Made by a program: the position numbers and the translations under genes. A model generated the notes under the pieces. The model saw only the letters and a list, made by a program, of their open reading frames with translations, did not search any database and was not told the origin of the DNA. Below, piece by piece: positions 11,589-24,261 of a stretch of DNA of 64,000 nt; position 1 is the first letter of the stretch; every line of letters starts with the position of its first letter. The stretch comes from Xylocopa sonorina (Eukaryota; Arthropoda; Insecta; Hymenoptera; Apidae). The stretch covers positions 1,178,001-1,242,000 of the forward strand of contig NW_027490092.1 of assembly GCF_050948175.1 (NCBI RefSeq), read 5' to 3'.

Positions 11589-13077
11589 GCATACAAAATT
11601 ATAGCTAACTTAATTCGATACAAACAAATGAAATGCGCAGTCGCATTGCATGGAGAACTAGAACCCTATTGTTTTGACATGCAGACACTGTGAAAGATCA
11701 CCCTGTTGCATGGAAGCGTATAATTCACAACCTTATGATGTGTAGAAGCAGATAAGCTTAGTGCTATGCTTAAAGGATTACTGCCTACTTACTCTAAATG
11801 TTGAATTGAGATGCGTTATAACATGGCATGCAGCATTAGAACTCTACTGCTTTGACATGCAGGTACTATGAAGTGCCATTCCGCTGCGTGGAACTGTAGA
11901 ATTTACATTCTGTAGAAATGTAGAAGCAGATACGCATAATGCCATGCATAAAAGATTAAACGCTGAAATGTGGTGCACCATCGCAATGGATGAAGCATCA
12001 GAGGAAGTTGCATGGAACTGTATAATTCAGATTCTGTAGAAATGTAGAAACAGATAAGCATAAACCGATGCAATGAGCATTAGAACTTACTGTACCTATT
12101 TTGAACTGTTGAGATGAAATCCGATATCGCGATGCATGAAGCATTAGAAACTAAATGCATCGACACCTATAAATCTAGAAACGCTATCTCTTAGCAAGGA
12201 AGTGTAGGATTCACCTTCTATTGACGTTAGAAGTTGCGAGGAAGTATAGACATCACATTCCTTTCAAGTGCAGAAGCAGAAAAGCATAGTGAGATGTATA
12301 GAACACGAAAATCTACATAAGTACTCCGAACTGTTGATATGAAATGCCATATCGCGGTTTATGAAGCTTTGAAATTCTATTGCTTCGATACATGGACTGC
12401 TAGACACACTATTCCGTAGCAAGATAGTATGGGATTTACATTCTTCTCAAGTTCAGATGCAGATACACAATAACGCGTTGCATTGTATATTACATCTTAT
12501 CACGAAACAACGAAGTGAAATGCGACATCGCTTCGAATGCACGACTAGAACTCTACTGCTTCGACATGTTGACATCTACAAACCGTATCCCCTCGGAAGG
12601 ATGTGTAGAAATTTCATTTCTTTGAAGCGTAGAAACAAATATGCATAATGAAATGTATAGAGCATAATAATATACTTACATACTACAAACTGTTTGTATG
12701 AAATGCGATATCGCGATTTATGGAGAATTAAAGATATGTAGCTTCGATACGTAGACACCTAGAAACGCTACCCAGTAGCAAAGAAGTGTGAGATTTACAT
12801 TCTTTTGATGTGTAGACGCAGATACACGAAACGCGTTGCAGTGAACTTCTTATCATGTAACATTGAATTGTGATGCGACATCGCGTCGAATGAAGTATTA
12901 GAACTCTATTGCTTCGACACATAAACATCTACAAACACTGTCCCTTTGCAAGGGAGTGTGGAGTTCACATTCGTTGGCAATGTAGAAAAGATAAACGTAA
13001 CGCGTTGCATTAAATATTACATCTTACATTAAACATTGATTTAAAATCGCAACATCGCGATGAATGTAGTTCCTTAC
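11589..13077 (+). repeat. S1/S2 satellite array, forward
   Basis: Continues the array broken by the gypsy insertion. From about 12150 monomers become S2-like (GAAGTGTGGGATTTACATTC, 'GATATCGCG', 'CATTGAATATTACATCTTATC'), showing a gradual mix of the two subfamilies. The array ends at the edge of unit copy B. Confidence 0.82.
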
Positions 13078-13712
13078 TATTTAAAGTGAAACATTGAGAT
13101 TTGTTTACAATCTAATGGAATTTAATTACCTTTTGATTCAAATTCTTCTTATAAAATGGACGACAAACGAACAGCCTAATCAAAAGTAATCAAACCGATT
13201 TTTCAATACTAATATTATTATGTTTAACTTATCCTGCAAACTATTAAAATGCTCTTCGAACAGTGTTTACTCACTTCCTTCCACCACTGTTTGCAATACG
13301 TATGTTTCATTCACTATCAAAACCGTAAGCATTATCGCCTTTCTTTACTTCTTGTAGCCTTTAATGGCTTCATGTTACAGGTCGTTGAACTCGTTTTGAA
13401 ATACTCTATGGTATTATGCAAGAATGAACATACCATTTCATTTTAAAAAATGAAGGTGATCTTCAAATATCCAACATACCTCCACTTACAAAAGACTATT
13501 TTCATCAACGTCTGGGTCCTTGATACAATTTTATATCAACAAAAATTTCTATGGAACTTATTGTTTCGAGAATATCTGAGGTGCTAATTATCACTGCGCA
13601 ACCCTGTATATTGCTATGGATGTACCCAACAAGGCAACGATGAACAAAGTTAAATTTAATATTATGATGTTTATTATAATACTTATAATATATTTGTTTT
13701 TCTGGAATTTAG

Positions 13713-13894
13713 CCAAAAAACAGTGTTCACGATGTCGACAGATGAATGCATTTGCCTTACAATTACAAGAGCGGACAGTTTAGAATGTAGAATATTTATT
13801 TTCTGCGCTAACTGAATCATTGCAAACGTTAAGTAAAGTACGTGCCTTTCAAAACAGTCAGATGCAAATTACCATACAACGTTTCCAAGAAATG
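13713..13894 (+). pseudogene. Duplicated exon remnant of an unidentified coiled-coil-like gene (unit B)
   Basis: An exon-like segment with a pyrimidine-rich acceptor (...CTGGAATTTAG) and a good donor (ATG|GTACAT). It reads CSRCRQMNAFALQLQ, then a TAG at 13781, then NVEYLFSALTESLQTLSKV and FQNSQMQITIQRFQEM. The same exon lies on the minus strand of copy C (44753-44934) with matching splice sites and no TAG. In the second half nearly all B/C differences are silent or conservative. It is amphipathic-helix-like in composition. I do not recognise the protein. The in-frame stop marks the B copy as non-functional. Confidence 0.55.
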
Positions 13895-16511
13895 GTACAT
13901 GCCACTCTTTTTTAATTTCTGTTTTTGTAATCAGAGCAAACTTAATTGAAATATCCTCAAAATTTGAAGACAAAAAGTTATTATAATCTTACGCAACATA
14001 TATGATGGTGATAAAGGATAAGTATACGGAACTGAAAGTGGAAAGTAGCGAGCAGAAAAATAAACTGACGGAACAATAAAATCTGTTAAACAAAAGACTA
14101 CTGCACAAAATCAGGTATAATAAATATTACTTCTGCTCAAAAGCTATAATAAAATTGGACCGAAATGGATATAAAACAGGCAATAATATTTAAACGTTCT
14201 ATTCTATGGAAAGGCAAATATTTCAACGAGAAAAAATGTATTACTTACAAATTACTTATGTTCGCAGAGATCTCACTAATTCAGGCTTCTTGTCTTGCAG
14301 AACTAATCACTCATTTAACATGGAAAGGAATCGAGGAATTGTAAGAGATTTTGATATTTCATAGCCTCACTCGATACGTCGATTGGATAACGTAAAACAT
14401 CGGAAACTAATTGCATCTACACCTTCAGACCTTAAATATATAATTGCAACAACATATTTAATTCCATTCTAATAACATGTTTCTAATTATTTATATCTAT
14501 GCCTAATAAATATATTAATCGAATAAGTTGCTTTACAAAAGAATAAAAGAATCTGAGTATTACAAATCTGAGCATTACATAACGAACATGCATTACATAT
14601 ATAATGTTTTATGTAACAAAAGATGAAGACCAAAAAGATCGTACATAAGTTAAATCCACAATGCGGTCATAGAGATGCAGAAGCGGCAAAAATTCCAAGC
14701 AATAATTAACAAAATTCAAACAGGGGAAAGTGAAAATTCATCTCCTTGATGATGATAAGAAACAAGTCTGCCTCATGCACTACAATATCCCAAGCAGCCA
14801 GCGATTGGCACGCCAATGACAACGGATGGAACGAATTCCGTGACAGAACTGTGCAAAGACAGTGCACCTACACAGCTTCCGTAACGGCATACTATTAGTA
14901 CTGGGGCGACACTTGTATCACGGCATTACTAATGCACCGCGCTATAGCACACTGGCTACACGGCCGTGGCAATGACACTATCAGCACACCATAGCTACAC
15001 GCGTGGTAGTGACGTAAGCTGACATTTACTAATAGGAAAATTGATTCCACAAAAATTATAAGCGAATATGAAAAATTGCTAAACCAAGCAGTTTATTTAT
15101 TTTGATTCCAAAATAGATACCCCGGCACGAAACAGAAATGTAAAAACTCGACATTATTATTCTCTGTAAACTAGCTCAATACGGCGATTTTTTTGATAAA
15201 GTCGTTAATTACTTTATCATAAAAATATATACATTTATTTTATATGTATTTTTCTCAATTGATCGTTACAAATTCATGCAGTTGAGGGTTATATTAAATA
15301 CGACGACAGCATGTCATTTAAGAAATTACATGAGGCGAAGTTAGGGACGCAACAGCATGAATTTGTACTTTGTAAATAATACTGTTCTTATAAATAATAT
15401 TTTTAGTTTATGACGGGTTGAAAGAAATATATACAACTCTCACAATAACTATACATATACGAAAACGACTATCAAAATAAATATTAATACTCATATGTTG
15501 AACATCTAACGGTTTTAATTTGTATGAAAGCACAGGTACCCCATTACCAAATGTGGCCCTACGTCATTGCTGAAAAGATTCATGAATGGAGCGATGATAC
15601 GCGTGTCACTATAGTACTGGTGCTGCGTGATTCACACGGTGTGTTATGCTTGTTTGGAACGTGCTGGTAACATGTTCTGGTATTTTAGCTAAAGAATCTG
15701 GCCGCAGATGGCTACGGATCAGCTGAAACTCCTCGGAAGTAGCAATATAGTGCCGGTATGGTGTCGCCGCCATCTTGCCCTTTGTAATCTGGGACGCTTT
15801 TCAGAGCATTATTCGGAATTGAATTTGAACACATAGCTACTTAATCGCGAATTTGTATGTACATAATTATACATGACTGCATAAAAACAATATCATATAC
15901 TTTTATTACCAATGCGATATAGGAATATAAAACGAAGAACTATTCACTCTTGTCAGGAGTAAAAGCAATGTTTGGTACTCAAGGTTCGTTGTAAAATATA
16001 ATCAAGCAGTTAATATATCAAATCACAGCACATAATAAATCACTGAAAGTATAATGATATGAATAGTCAGAAAAACATATTTATTTGTTAGATGTTTATA
16101 AATTCAAATTTGAAAGTCCAAGTCACATTTAATATATTCTTGTTTAACCAGGTGATTTGGTGTTGTTTCAAATAGGCGTGTAGAGCTAGCTGGTACTTCT
16201 GTCAATGTAATTTCATTTCTGCTGCAACCTAAGCAAGGTTTCATTAAATCTGGTGGATTTTCCAAATTTTAGAAAGGGATGATGGTAGTAGTAGTTGGTT
16301 CCGCTCCAGGTGATAAACATATACATCAAGCAAAGCAACGTATTTAAAAGCAACGGATTTAAAATGTTCAAGATTATATAAATTGAACTATTACACTTTT
16401 ATAATCCATGTAGCGTTTCTGTTCTTTGTAATTTACAAGGAGTCTTAAGAATGTAACGCCATGTAAAGAAGTATGGAAACAAGGAAAGCAGACCTTAATC
16501 TCAGATAAAGT

Positions 16512-16835
16512 TGTGGCGACCACCGTAGTCGCCTTTGCACCCCGTGGCGCAGGGCGGAAGAGCACACTTAACCCTCGAAGCGAAGAGACTGGAGACATTA
16601 AACATACTGAGGATGATTTCTACGAACGTGCCCCCTCCTTTTCGGCATCGAAATGAGGGGGTGACAAGCAGATAAAATGTGAGGGAAAGGAGCCCTCAAG
16701 ATCAGTGTGTTTAGAGTGAGCTTGAAGCTACGTGCCTAGCGTCTCTAGCGTTGACTTTCAATCTGTCTTTGTTGAAATAAATTATTTTGTTATATACTTC
16801 CGAGTGTTATTCAACCACACCCACGGGTTTCCCAA
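16512..16835 (+). repeat. 5' LTR of CsRn1-type element (35-bp deletion)
   Basis: 324 bp, TGTGGCGACC to TTTCCCAA. Compared with the 359-bp 3' LTR it lacks 35 bp after ACATTAAACATA and otherwise differs at about two positions (in GTGCCCCCTCC and in CTACGTGCC). Confidence 0.93.
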
Positions 16836-16837
16836 AT

Positions 16838-16857
16838 TGGTGACCCCGACGTGATTT
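16838..16857 (+). promoter_or_regulatory. Primer-binding site for tRNA-Trp
   Basis: TGGTGACCCCGACGTGATTT starts two bases after the LTR. Its reverse complement is the 3' end of eukaryotic tRNA-Trp with the added CCA. Minus-strand DNA synthesis would start here. Confidence 0.85.
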
Positions 16858-16944
16858 ACATATAAAAACGGGAACGCGTGAGTGAGTGGTAGTTATCAGT
16901 TTTTTTTTTTTTGAACATTCGGTGAAATTATTATATACACTAAC

Positions 16945-17766
16945 ATGGAGGACGCCTTCAATTGCACCATGGTTGACGTTTCCTTGGCGGAAGGAAGTAG
17001 GGAGGTAATTAACCTCGCAGCAGCTCCGATTAAGGTACCCGCATTTTGACCCCAGAAGGTAGCCCTTTGGTTCCATCAGCTTTAGGCACAATTCGCGATA
17101 GCGCGAATTACTAAAGATGAGACGAAGTTCGGGTACGTTGTGGCTCAATTGGAAGGTAAACACGCTGAAGAAGTAGAGGACATCATTTGCAACCCACCGG
17201 CCGCGAAGAAATATGACACAATCAAGGCCGAATTAATTAAACGCCTTTCCGACTCGGATAGTACCCGAGTCCGGAAATTGTTGGAGGCCGAAGAAATGGG
17301 CGACCGTACGCCTACACAATTTTGGCGGCGGCTAAAAGAGTTAGTCGGTTCCGCCGTCAATGAAGAATTCTTAGTGGAGATGTGGAAAAACCGGTTCCCC
17401 ACGAAGATGCAGCTGGTCTTAGCCGCCACATCCGACAAGGACGGGGCTAAGCTGGCAGAAATAGCGGACCGGGTCCACGAAATTCCAGTAGCAAGCGAAA
17501 GGGTTGCTGCTACCTTTCAATCGTCGGAGATAGATACCTTACGCGGCGAACTAAACAAAATGAGTGCGCGGTTAGAGGCGTTGTTAAATGATCGCGAACG
17601 GTCTCGAAGGCGCTCGGTTTCTCGCGATAGGCGAGGAAATCGGCCTCGCAGCAAAAGCCGCGACAAGCAGAAATCACTCTGCTGGTATCATTATCGGCAT
17701 GCCGAGCGTGCGGCCCGCTGCATCCCGCCATGCAAATGGGCCGGTCCGAAGCCAGGAAACGAGTAG
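16945..17766 (+). pseudogene. gag of CsRn1-type element, two nonsense codons
   Basis: From the ATG at 16945 to the stop at 17764-17766 the frame is continuous apart from TGA at 17047 (expected Trp) and TAG at 17083. The open part starts AQLEGKHAEEVEDII at 17140. It has the capsid-like helices typical of this lineage (YDTIKAELIKRLSDS, LLEAEEMGDRTPTQFWRRL), then a basic arginine/serine-rich tail. It ends with CWYHYRHAERAARC followed by PPCKW, a C-H-C-C knuckle instead of the usual CCHC. Pol lies in the -1 frame and overlaps the end of gag by at least 37 bases, consistent with -1 frameshift expression. Both stop changes are single-base, so loss of function is recent. Confidence 0.9.
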
Positions 17767-20700
17767 AACCGTCAGGTGCGAACACGGCTGAGCTTGACGG
17801 TCCCATGGCCCGTTGCATTTTCATAACGGACCGAGATACGCGCGTTCGATTTTTAGTGGACACCGGCGCAGATTTATGCGTATTTCCGCGTTCGCGAGTG
17901 CAGGGAAAGCCACCGCAAGCAGACTATTCCTTGCATGCGGCCAACGGCACCCCCATCGCGACGTACGGTACGGTCGTTTTAAAATTAAATTTTTCTTTAC
18001 GCCGTGATTTCGTGTGGCGTTTCGTAGTGGCAGACGTCGAAACACCAATTATTGGTGTAGATTTCCTGGCATATTATAACCTGTTAGTGGATCCGCGGAA
18101 TAGACGTTTAATTGACAAGACCACAAACTTATTTACGTGTGGTGTAACTGTGCGCAATGGTGCAGGTTCGGTGAAAACAGTTATCGGGGATTCAGCATAC
18201 CATAAACTTTTGGCTGAATAACCAAACCTCACCAGGCCACCTGTTTTTGGCCCCGAAGAGGTTAAGCACACAATACAACATCACATCGAGACAACGCCAG
18301 GACCGCCTGTCTACAGCAAGCCATGTCGCCTCGCCCCGGATCGGATGCAAGTAGCCAAGGCCGAAATTGACCTGCTGCTCCGGCAAGGCGTTATCCGGCC
18401 CTCGAAGAGTCCCTGGGCATCACCACTGCACCTGGTGCCAAAGAAGGACGGCAACACGATACGTCCTTGTGGGGACTACCGGGTCCTAAACGCGCGTACA
18501 GTACCCGACAGATATGCACCTCCACATATCGAGGATTTCGCGCAAAGCCTGCACGGCAAGACTATATTTAGCAAAATAGATTTAGTTCGCGCATATAACC
18601 AGATACCCGTCGCGCCGGGTGACATAGAAAAAACGGCTATAGCCACCCCTTTTGGGCTTTTCGAATTTATTTTTATGCCGTTCGGTCTGCGGAACGCGGC
18701 TCAAACTTGCCAGCGCTTCGTAGACCAAATTAGTCGCGGACTCGATTTCGTCTTCGCCTACATTGATGATTTCCTTATTGCGTCGGAAAACGAAGCCGAG
18801 CATAAGGAACATCTCCGAATTTTATTTAATCGCCTATCAGAACATGGAATAGTGATCAACGCGGCAAAGTGCGTTTTCGGGGTCGAGGACATTACATTCC
18901 TCGGCTTTACAGTTACCCGCGACGGAATTAAACCTTTACCCGAAAAGGTAGAAGCCGTCGCGAATTTCCCGAAGCCCGCAACTATTAGAGTTCTGCGGAA
19001 GTTTCTAGGCATGGTAAATTTTTACCGCCGTTTTATACGGAGCGCCGCACGGATCATTCAACCCCTAAACGATCTCTTAAAGGGCGCGAAAAAAGGCAAC
19101 GCGCCGGTACCATGGACTGAATCTGCGGAAAAGGCTTTCCATAGTATAAAAAAGGGTCTAGCCGAGGCCTCGATGTTGGCGCATCCGATTCCAGGTGCGC
19201 CAATAACCATTATGGTGGACGCGTCCGACTATGCTGTCGGCGCAGTCCTCCAACAGTTTGCGAATGACGCGTGGCAGCCATTGGCATTTTTCACGACAGC
19301 CCTTTCTGCACCTCAGCGAAAATACAGCGCTTACGACCGCGAGCTTTTAAGTATTTATGCCGCAATCAAGCGATTAAGACATCTAGTAGAAGGACGAAAT
19401 TTTACAATCTACACTGACCACAAGCTGCTAACATTCGCATTTCGACAAAAATTGGAAAAATGTTCGCCAAGACAATTTCGATACTTAGATTTTATAAGTC
19501 AGTTTACTACTGACATACGGCACGTTAAAGGTACGGATAATAACGTAGCAGACGTGTTGTCGCGTATCGAAACGTTAACTTCAGCCCCTGATTACAAAAC
19601 TATCGAGCAAGCTCAGGAACAGGATCAGGAGCTGAAGGATATTTTACTTTCTAATCCCTATTCGTTGGATTTAAAGAAAATTAATTTCCCCGTGTGCAAT
19701 GCTGCATTATATTGTGACACGTCCAACGCGTCTATTAGGCCGTATGTACCCGCATCCTTGCGACGGGCCGTTTTTGAAGCCCTTCACGGTCTTGCCCATT
19801 CGGGAGTACGCGCGGGCCAACGATTTGTAGCCGATCGCTACGTCTGGCCGTCTATGAACAAAGACTGCAGGACATGGACGAAGCATTGCATACCGTGTCA
19901 GCGAGCGAAGGTCACCAGGCACGTTACAACCCCTACGGTCGATTTTAAAGATTCCGGTCGTTTTGACCATATACACGTCGACATCGTAGGGACTTTACCT
20001 TCTTCCAAGGGTTATAGGTATTGCCTGACATGTGTCGACCGTTTCTCTCGCTGGCCGGAAGTCATGCCCATTACCGACATTGACGCACAGACTGTCGCTA
20101 CGGGACTTATACACATTTGGATTTCTCGATTTGGCGTTCCCTTGAGAATAACCACTGACCAGGGACGCCAATTCGAATCTGGTTTATTTAAAGAACTAGC
20201 ACGTTCAATTGGTGCTACTCACTTACGGACGACGGCTTACCACCCGCAAGCAAATGGCATGGTGGAGCGTTTTCATCGCCAGTTGAAGGCCGCAATAAAA
20301 TGCCACGAGACCGAAGACTGGGTAGAAATTTTACCTATCGTTTTGCTCGGTATTCGGTCAGCTTACAAGGAGGACTTGAGTGCGTCGGCAGCGGAGATGT
20401 TATATGGCAACGGCCTGCGACTGCCTGGCGAGCTTTTCGAAACTAATAGAAATGAAGCATCCTCGGAATTCGTACGTAAATTACGAGGACACTTCAGCAG
20501 ATTAAGGCCTTCTGCCATTACTCGTCATGGGACGAGAAAAACCTTTATTTTTAAGGACCTCGCCACGTCGCCATACGTTTTTCTCCGCCACGACGCAGTC
20601 AAAGGTCCCTTACAGCCCTCTTACGATGGGCCCTTCAGAGTAGTACAACGTGGCGACAAAACTTTCACTCTTGAGATCAAGGGTAAACAAGTTAAGGTTT

Positions 20701-20912
20701 CCGTTGATCGTCTGAAACCCGCCTTCATAATGACTGACGACGGAGACGACCCACATGTCGAACAACGACATGACAGTAACGCACGGAACAATGACGAACG
20801 CAGAAACGCACCGACGACGCGACAGGACCAGGACACGACTACCAGGACCGACTATAAGACGCGATCCGGTAGACGTGTCAGATTTCCCGAGCGACTACAA
20901 GTCGGCTTATAA
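17730..20912 (+). pseudogene. pol of CsRn1-type element (protease, RT, RNase H, integrase), one nonsense codon
   Basis: One frame, broken only by TAA at 18219-18221. Protease: FLVDTGADLCVFP and IIGVDFL at the start. RT: CGDYRVLN, FSKIDLVRAYNQIP, FGLRNAAQTCQRF and AYIDDFLIAS (near 18758), with both catalytic aspartates present. RNase H: MVDASDYAVGAVLQQ (near 19212), YDRELLSIYAAI and IYTDHKLL. Integrase: zinc-binding HGLAHSG ... CIPCQRAK (near 19884), then the DD35E core with FDHIHVDIVG (19966), TTDQGRQFE (20154) and HPQANGMVERFH (20250), and a GPF module (YDGPFRVVQRG, near 20630). The downstream 2.57-kb frame is intact, so all catalytic residues I checked are present. Length and order are normal for the family. 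Confidence 0.95.
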
Positions 20913-21260
20913 CTTCATTTTTTTTTCCTTATTACAATATATTAGGAATGGAAGTATTTTTTTTTTTGTATGGCGTTCATTTCATTTTACTTTAACTCTA
21001 TGTGTTCCGTGTTATAACGAAGTCGTAGATATATACTTATATACCATTATATTAGCATATGAAATAGTTTTTTTTTAAGGATAACTATCCTTCAAGCGAC
21101 ACTTAGTGATATAAGCGTAGCGTGAACTGGCGTGACGGTTCGTACGCTCATATTTTTCTTTTACGTCGTAGAACTATTTTTTTCGTGTATTATATTCCTT
21201 TTCTTTCTTTTTTTTTCTCTCTTCTTTTGTCCCTTAGCGCTATCACTGGTAAGGGGGTGA
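20913..21260 (+). other. 3' non-coding region and polypurine tract of the gypsy element
   Basis: T-rich, non-coding, ending in GGTAAGGGGGTGA directly before the 3' LTR; this is the expected plus-strand primer position. Confidence 0.75.
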
Positions 21261-21619
21261 TGTGGCGACCACCGTAGTCGCCTTTGCACCCCGTGGCGCA
21301 GGGCGGAAGAGCACACTTAACCCTCGAAGCGAAGAGACTGGAGACATTAAACATATGTTTGACTCCAAACTTTCTCTTCGTCTTCGAGGGTTGAGGATGA
21401 TTTCTACGAACGTGCCTCCTCCTTTTCGGCATCGAAATGAGGGGGTGACAAGCAGATAAAATGTGAGGGAAAGGAGCCCTCAAGATCAGTGTGTTTAGAG
21501 TGAGCTTGAAGCTACGTACCTAGCGTCTCTAGCGTTGACTTTCAATCTGTCTTTGTTGAAATAAATTATTTTGTTATATACTTCCGAGTGTTATTCAACC
21601 ACACCCACGGGTTTCCCAA
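21261..21619 (+). repeat. 3' LTR of CsRn1-type element
   Basis: 359 bp, TGTGGCGACC to TTTCCCAA, full-length partner of 16512-16835. Followed by the target-site duplication AAAGT. Confidence 0.93.
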
Positions 21620-21892
21620 AAAGTAAACTTGGATTTGTTGGGTATCGTGGTTACCGACGCGCTGTGGTAAGGGATATGTCATTCAGTTGTAATTTTCTAA
21701 ACAAGAACAATTCAAATAAATCTGGAGTCGACACATTGGAAGCAAAATTCTTCCAGTGAAAAATGCTGTATGCAGTGCAATAGTAGCTTCACATCGCCTT
21801 GATATTCTGCAGAAATTCTAATGCCCTTTTATTCGATTTACTAGAATCGAAACTATGAAACCTATTAGGTGGTATTTCTGCAACTGCTACCA

Positions 21893-21894
<2 letters not shown>

Positions 21895-21940
<46 letters not shown>
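21895..21940. repeat. (CA)n microsatellite
   Basis: About 22 CA units in copy B. The matching place in copy C (41805-41850) holds a compound GT/GC tract and copy A has a deletion there. Confidence 0.95.
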
Positions 21941-21944
<4 letters not shown>

Positions 21945-23494
21945 CCATCAAGATTGAAGACACTGTGTATGTATTGGAGAATGCGTACAAAAAGAAAGGA
22001 CTATTACATAAATAAATTGGAGAATTCCACTTATAATTGATAATTAGATTATAAACATTTATATGATTTTATCAGAAATTTATATACGTCAAAATTGCAG
22101 CACTCAGGTGTGTAAACATCATTTTGCGATCTCATTTCATTTTGGCAGTTATACTTCCATTCAGGCATAAAGCTTAATAATCTTTCAACTATAAAATAAT
22201 TATGAAACATTAGACGTTTTGCTGCCGTTGGTCTATTTTATCATCTTCGGAACTTGTGAAGCAGCTAGAACTATAATAACAAAGTGCTTTATATCTTTGC
22301 TCATTGTTTCCAAAGAAAATATTAAATATGAATAATAATGTTCATTTTATTATAAATGTATGAGTAAAGTTCAATCTACATAAATAAATATATTCAAGCT
22401 TAATTTATTTAATTTTTGTCATTTAGCGTTACAAAATATATTAGAAAATATAATATAGTATATATATATATAAATATATTTTACTTTAGTTTTTTTTATA
22501 TTTTAAATATTTTATATTATCATATTAAACGTTTAGAAAAAGTAACAACATTTTGATAAGTAGGAATAATTTTTCCTTAATTAGTTAACATGTCGGTTCA
22601 TTTTAAGGAGACGGTATTTAATTTTTCAAAGTAAGTTTCGACTTTAAATTGTTCATTAATTTCTCTAATTTCATTGCTTCTCGTAGATCACCGCTAATTT
22701 TCAACTTTCCCACTACGGCTTCATCGATGGAAGTTTTAATTCTCCGAAAGATATATAATATTATGTTATTAGTAAAATTATTTTGCATTTCTAATTAATT
22801 TGAACATAAGAAATATATTTTTTAAATGAGAAAGCACTGCGAGAAAGTTTTGAGAATCCATTTTTAATGTTGTACCTAGTGGTTGACTAGGTTCTCCTCT
22901 CCCTGCCGCACCTTTCTACCATTTTTAAGATTCAAAAACCATGTACCAGGTTCGTCACCATTAAAATTTACGAAATTTACATAGTGTAAATTTTTGCAAA
23001 AGTGATGTTAATTAACTCTTGAATTATGGTTGCTCGGACAATTAATCAGACTGATCTATGATGTGCTGTAATGTAGGAAGACCAATAAATTTTTTTTAAC
23101 ATAATGAACAATATAGTATTTGAGCTTACAGTTCTGTTAACAAACTCGCTGTGTAAATTAGTTTGGATGACAATTAATATTTGCATGATCTTTTCCTCTG
23201 ATTTATCTGTATAATTTGTTTGTTCTTTTCAATTGTCATATATAATTATCCAAATCTATATGTTCCAAATTCTCCTCTAGGAAGGAATCAGACAACAATT
23301 TATCTTATCAATAATATTTATATTCTATAGAATAAATTGATTTGTTTACTAAAATATATATTATACATTCATGTATTAATTGTAAACCTTTAGTTAATTA
23401 TTCACACCTGGATTATATGCATAATGGGTAAAATCTGACATTCCTTCAGTTTTTTAATATTGCCTCATCCATTAAAGATTAAGTAGTAACAGAT

Positions 23495-24060
23495 TTACTG
23501 TCTTTGTAAAACAAAAGCGTACATTGCATCACACATTATTTTTAGCTTCCCACTATAATTTTGTGATTCTAAACCAACGAACATATCCATTGCAGCCATA
23601 TGTATACCTGAAACAACGTGTGCGTAAGGCAATCTCAAATTGGGAGAATTATTTTCCTTAACAATGAAGTTAGAAATATATATAATTAGTGCAGTCTTTG
23701 ACAGGAGTGCATTCTCAGCAATACCATCATTTTCATATTTATCGGCCCTTCCAAGAGCACACATTAACATTCCGAACTTGGATATTATATAATCGACACG
23801 AGTTTGAAACCATATTCGTTTAATTTTTATACTTAATGGTGGGCTGACATTTATTATATGAGGATTTGTGCCTTTCTTTAAACATGGTAAGGATAGTTTG
23901 GATCTGAAAAAAAGTGTAGTGTCATATGGGAGAATATTATTTCTACACCTAAAACAGAACTTTTTTACTTACATTAGAAATGTTCCTCTAGAATTGATAT
24001 TATTCACAAGGACATAATTTTTTATACTTATGGATTCTATGCCTGGTAGATGTAATAACG
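23495..24060 (-). pseudogene. HSDL2: HSDL2-like short-chain dehydrogenase pseudogene (unit B)
   Basis: Minus-strand exons spell a short-chain dehydrogenase close to hydroxysteroid dehydrogenase-like protein 2, a peroxisomal SDR-SCP2 protein. Exon 23973-24060 reads LLHLPGIESISIKNYVLVNN and NINSRGTFL, then a GTAAGT donor. Exon 23903 to about 23688 has a TTTTTTTCAG acceptor and reads SKLSLPCLKKGTNPHIINVS with PPL next. The active-site region follows: YIISKFGM (the YxxxK motif), MCALGRADKY and SKTAL. After a short intron with acceptor TTGTTTCAG, exon 23607-23495 reads IHMAAMDMFVGLESQNYSG to VLQRQ and a stop. The usual tryptophan before the KT motif is changed and the SCP2 domain is absent. In copy C only the last exon remains. 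It is most likely a duplicated gene fragment. Confidence 0.65.
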
Positions 24061-24261
24061 CTAACATTATTATCCCTTTCAGTACTGAGTTGTGCGGCAA
24101 ATGGTTTTGTGAGAACCTATATGTAGCACCCGTTGTTGCCAGACCGGTGAAGTCATCTCTGTGAAAACTGCTCAAGCTGTTCGCAATTCTGTTTCAGCAC
24201 AGATTGAAGAGATGACGAAACGAGTCAATACATTCCTACGGATGGATGTTTCCATTAAAAA

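Larger units (their letters stand above)
16512..21619 (+). mobile_element. Young Ty3/gypsy LTR retrotransposon, CsRn1-type
   Basis: A structurally complete 5.1-kb element: LTRs, primer-binding site, gag, pol, polypurine tract, and a perfect 5-bp target-site duplication AAAGT (16507-16511 and 21620-21624). The empty site is visible in unit A (around 694-706, ATAAAGGAACC on the reverse strand), confirming the insertion point. The primer-binding site matches the 3' end of tRNA-Trp and the Gag end has a CHCC cysteine arrangement; both are hallmarks of the CsRn1 clade. LTRs are nearly identical apart from one 35-bp deletion, so insertion is recent. Three nonsense codons (17047, 17083, 18219) make this copy non-autonomous as it stands. 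Confidence 0.95.

Noticed and set aside
17145..19976. Minus-strand and alternative-frame ORFs over gag/pol (e.g. 17510-17863, 19707-19976)
   Set aside because: Shadow frames of the gypsy polyprotein without domain support.
21855..22040. ORF with HT repeats
   Set aside because: Translation of the (CA)n microsatellite.
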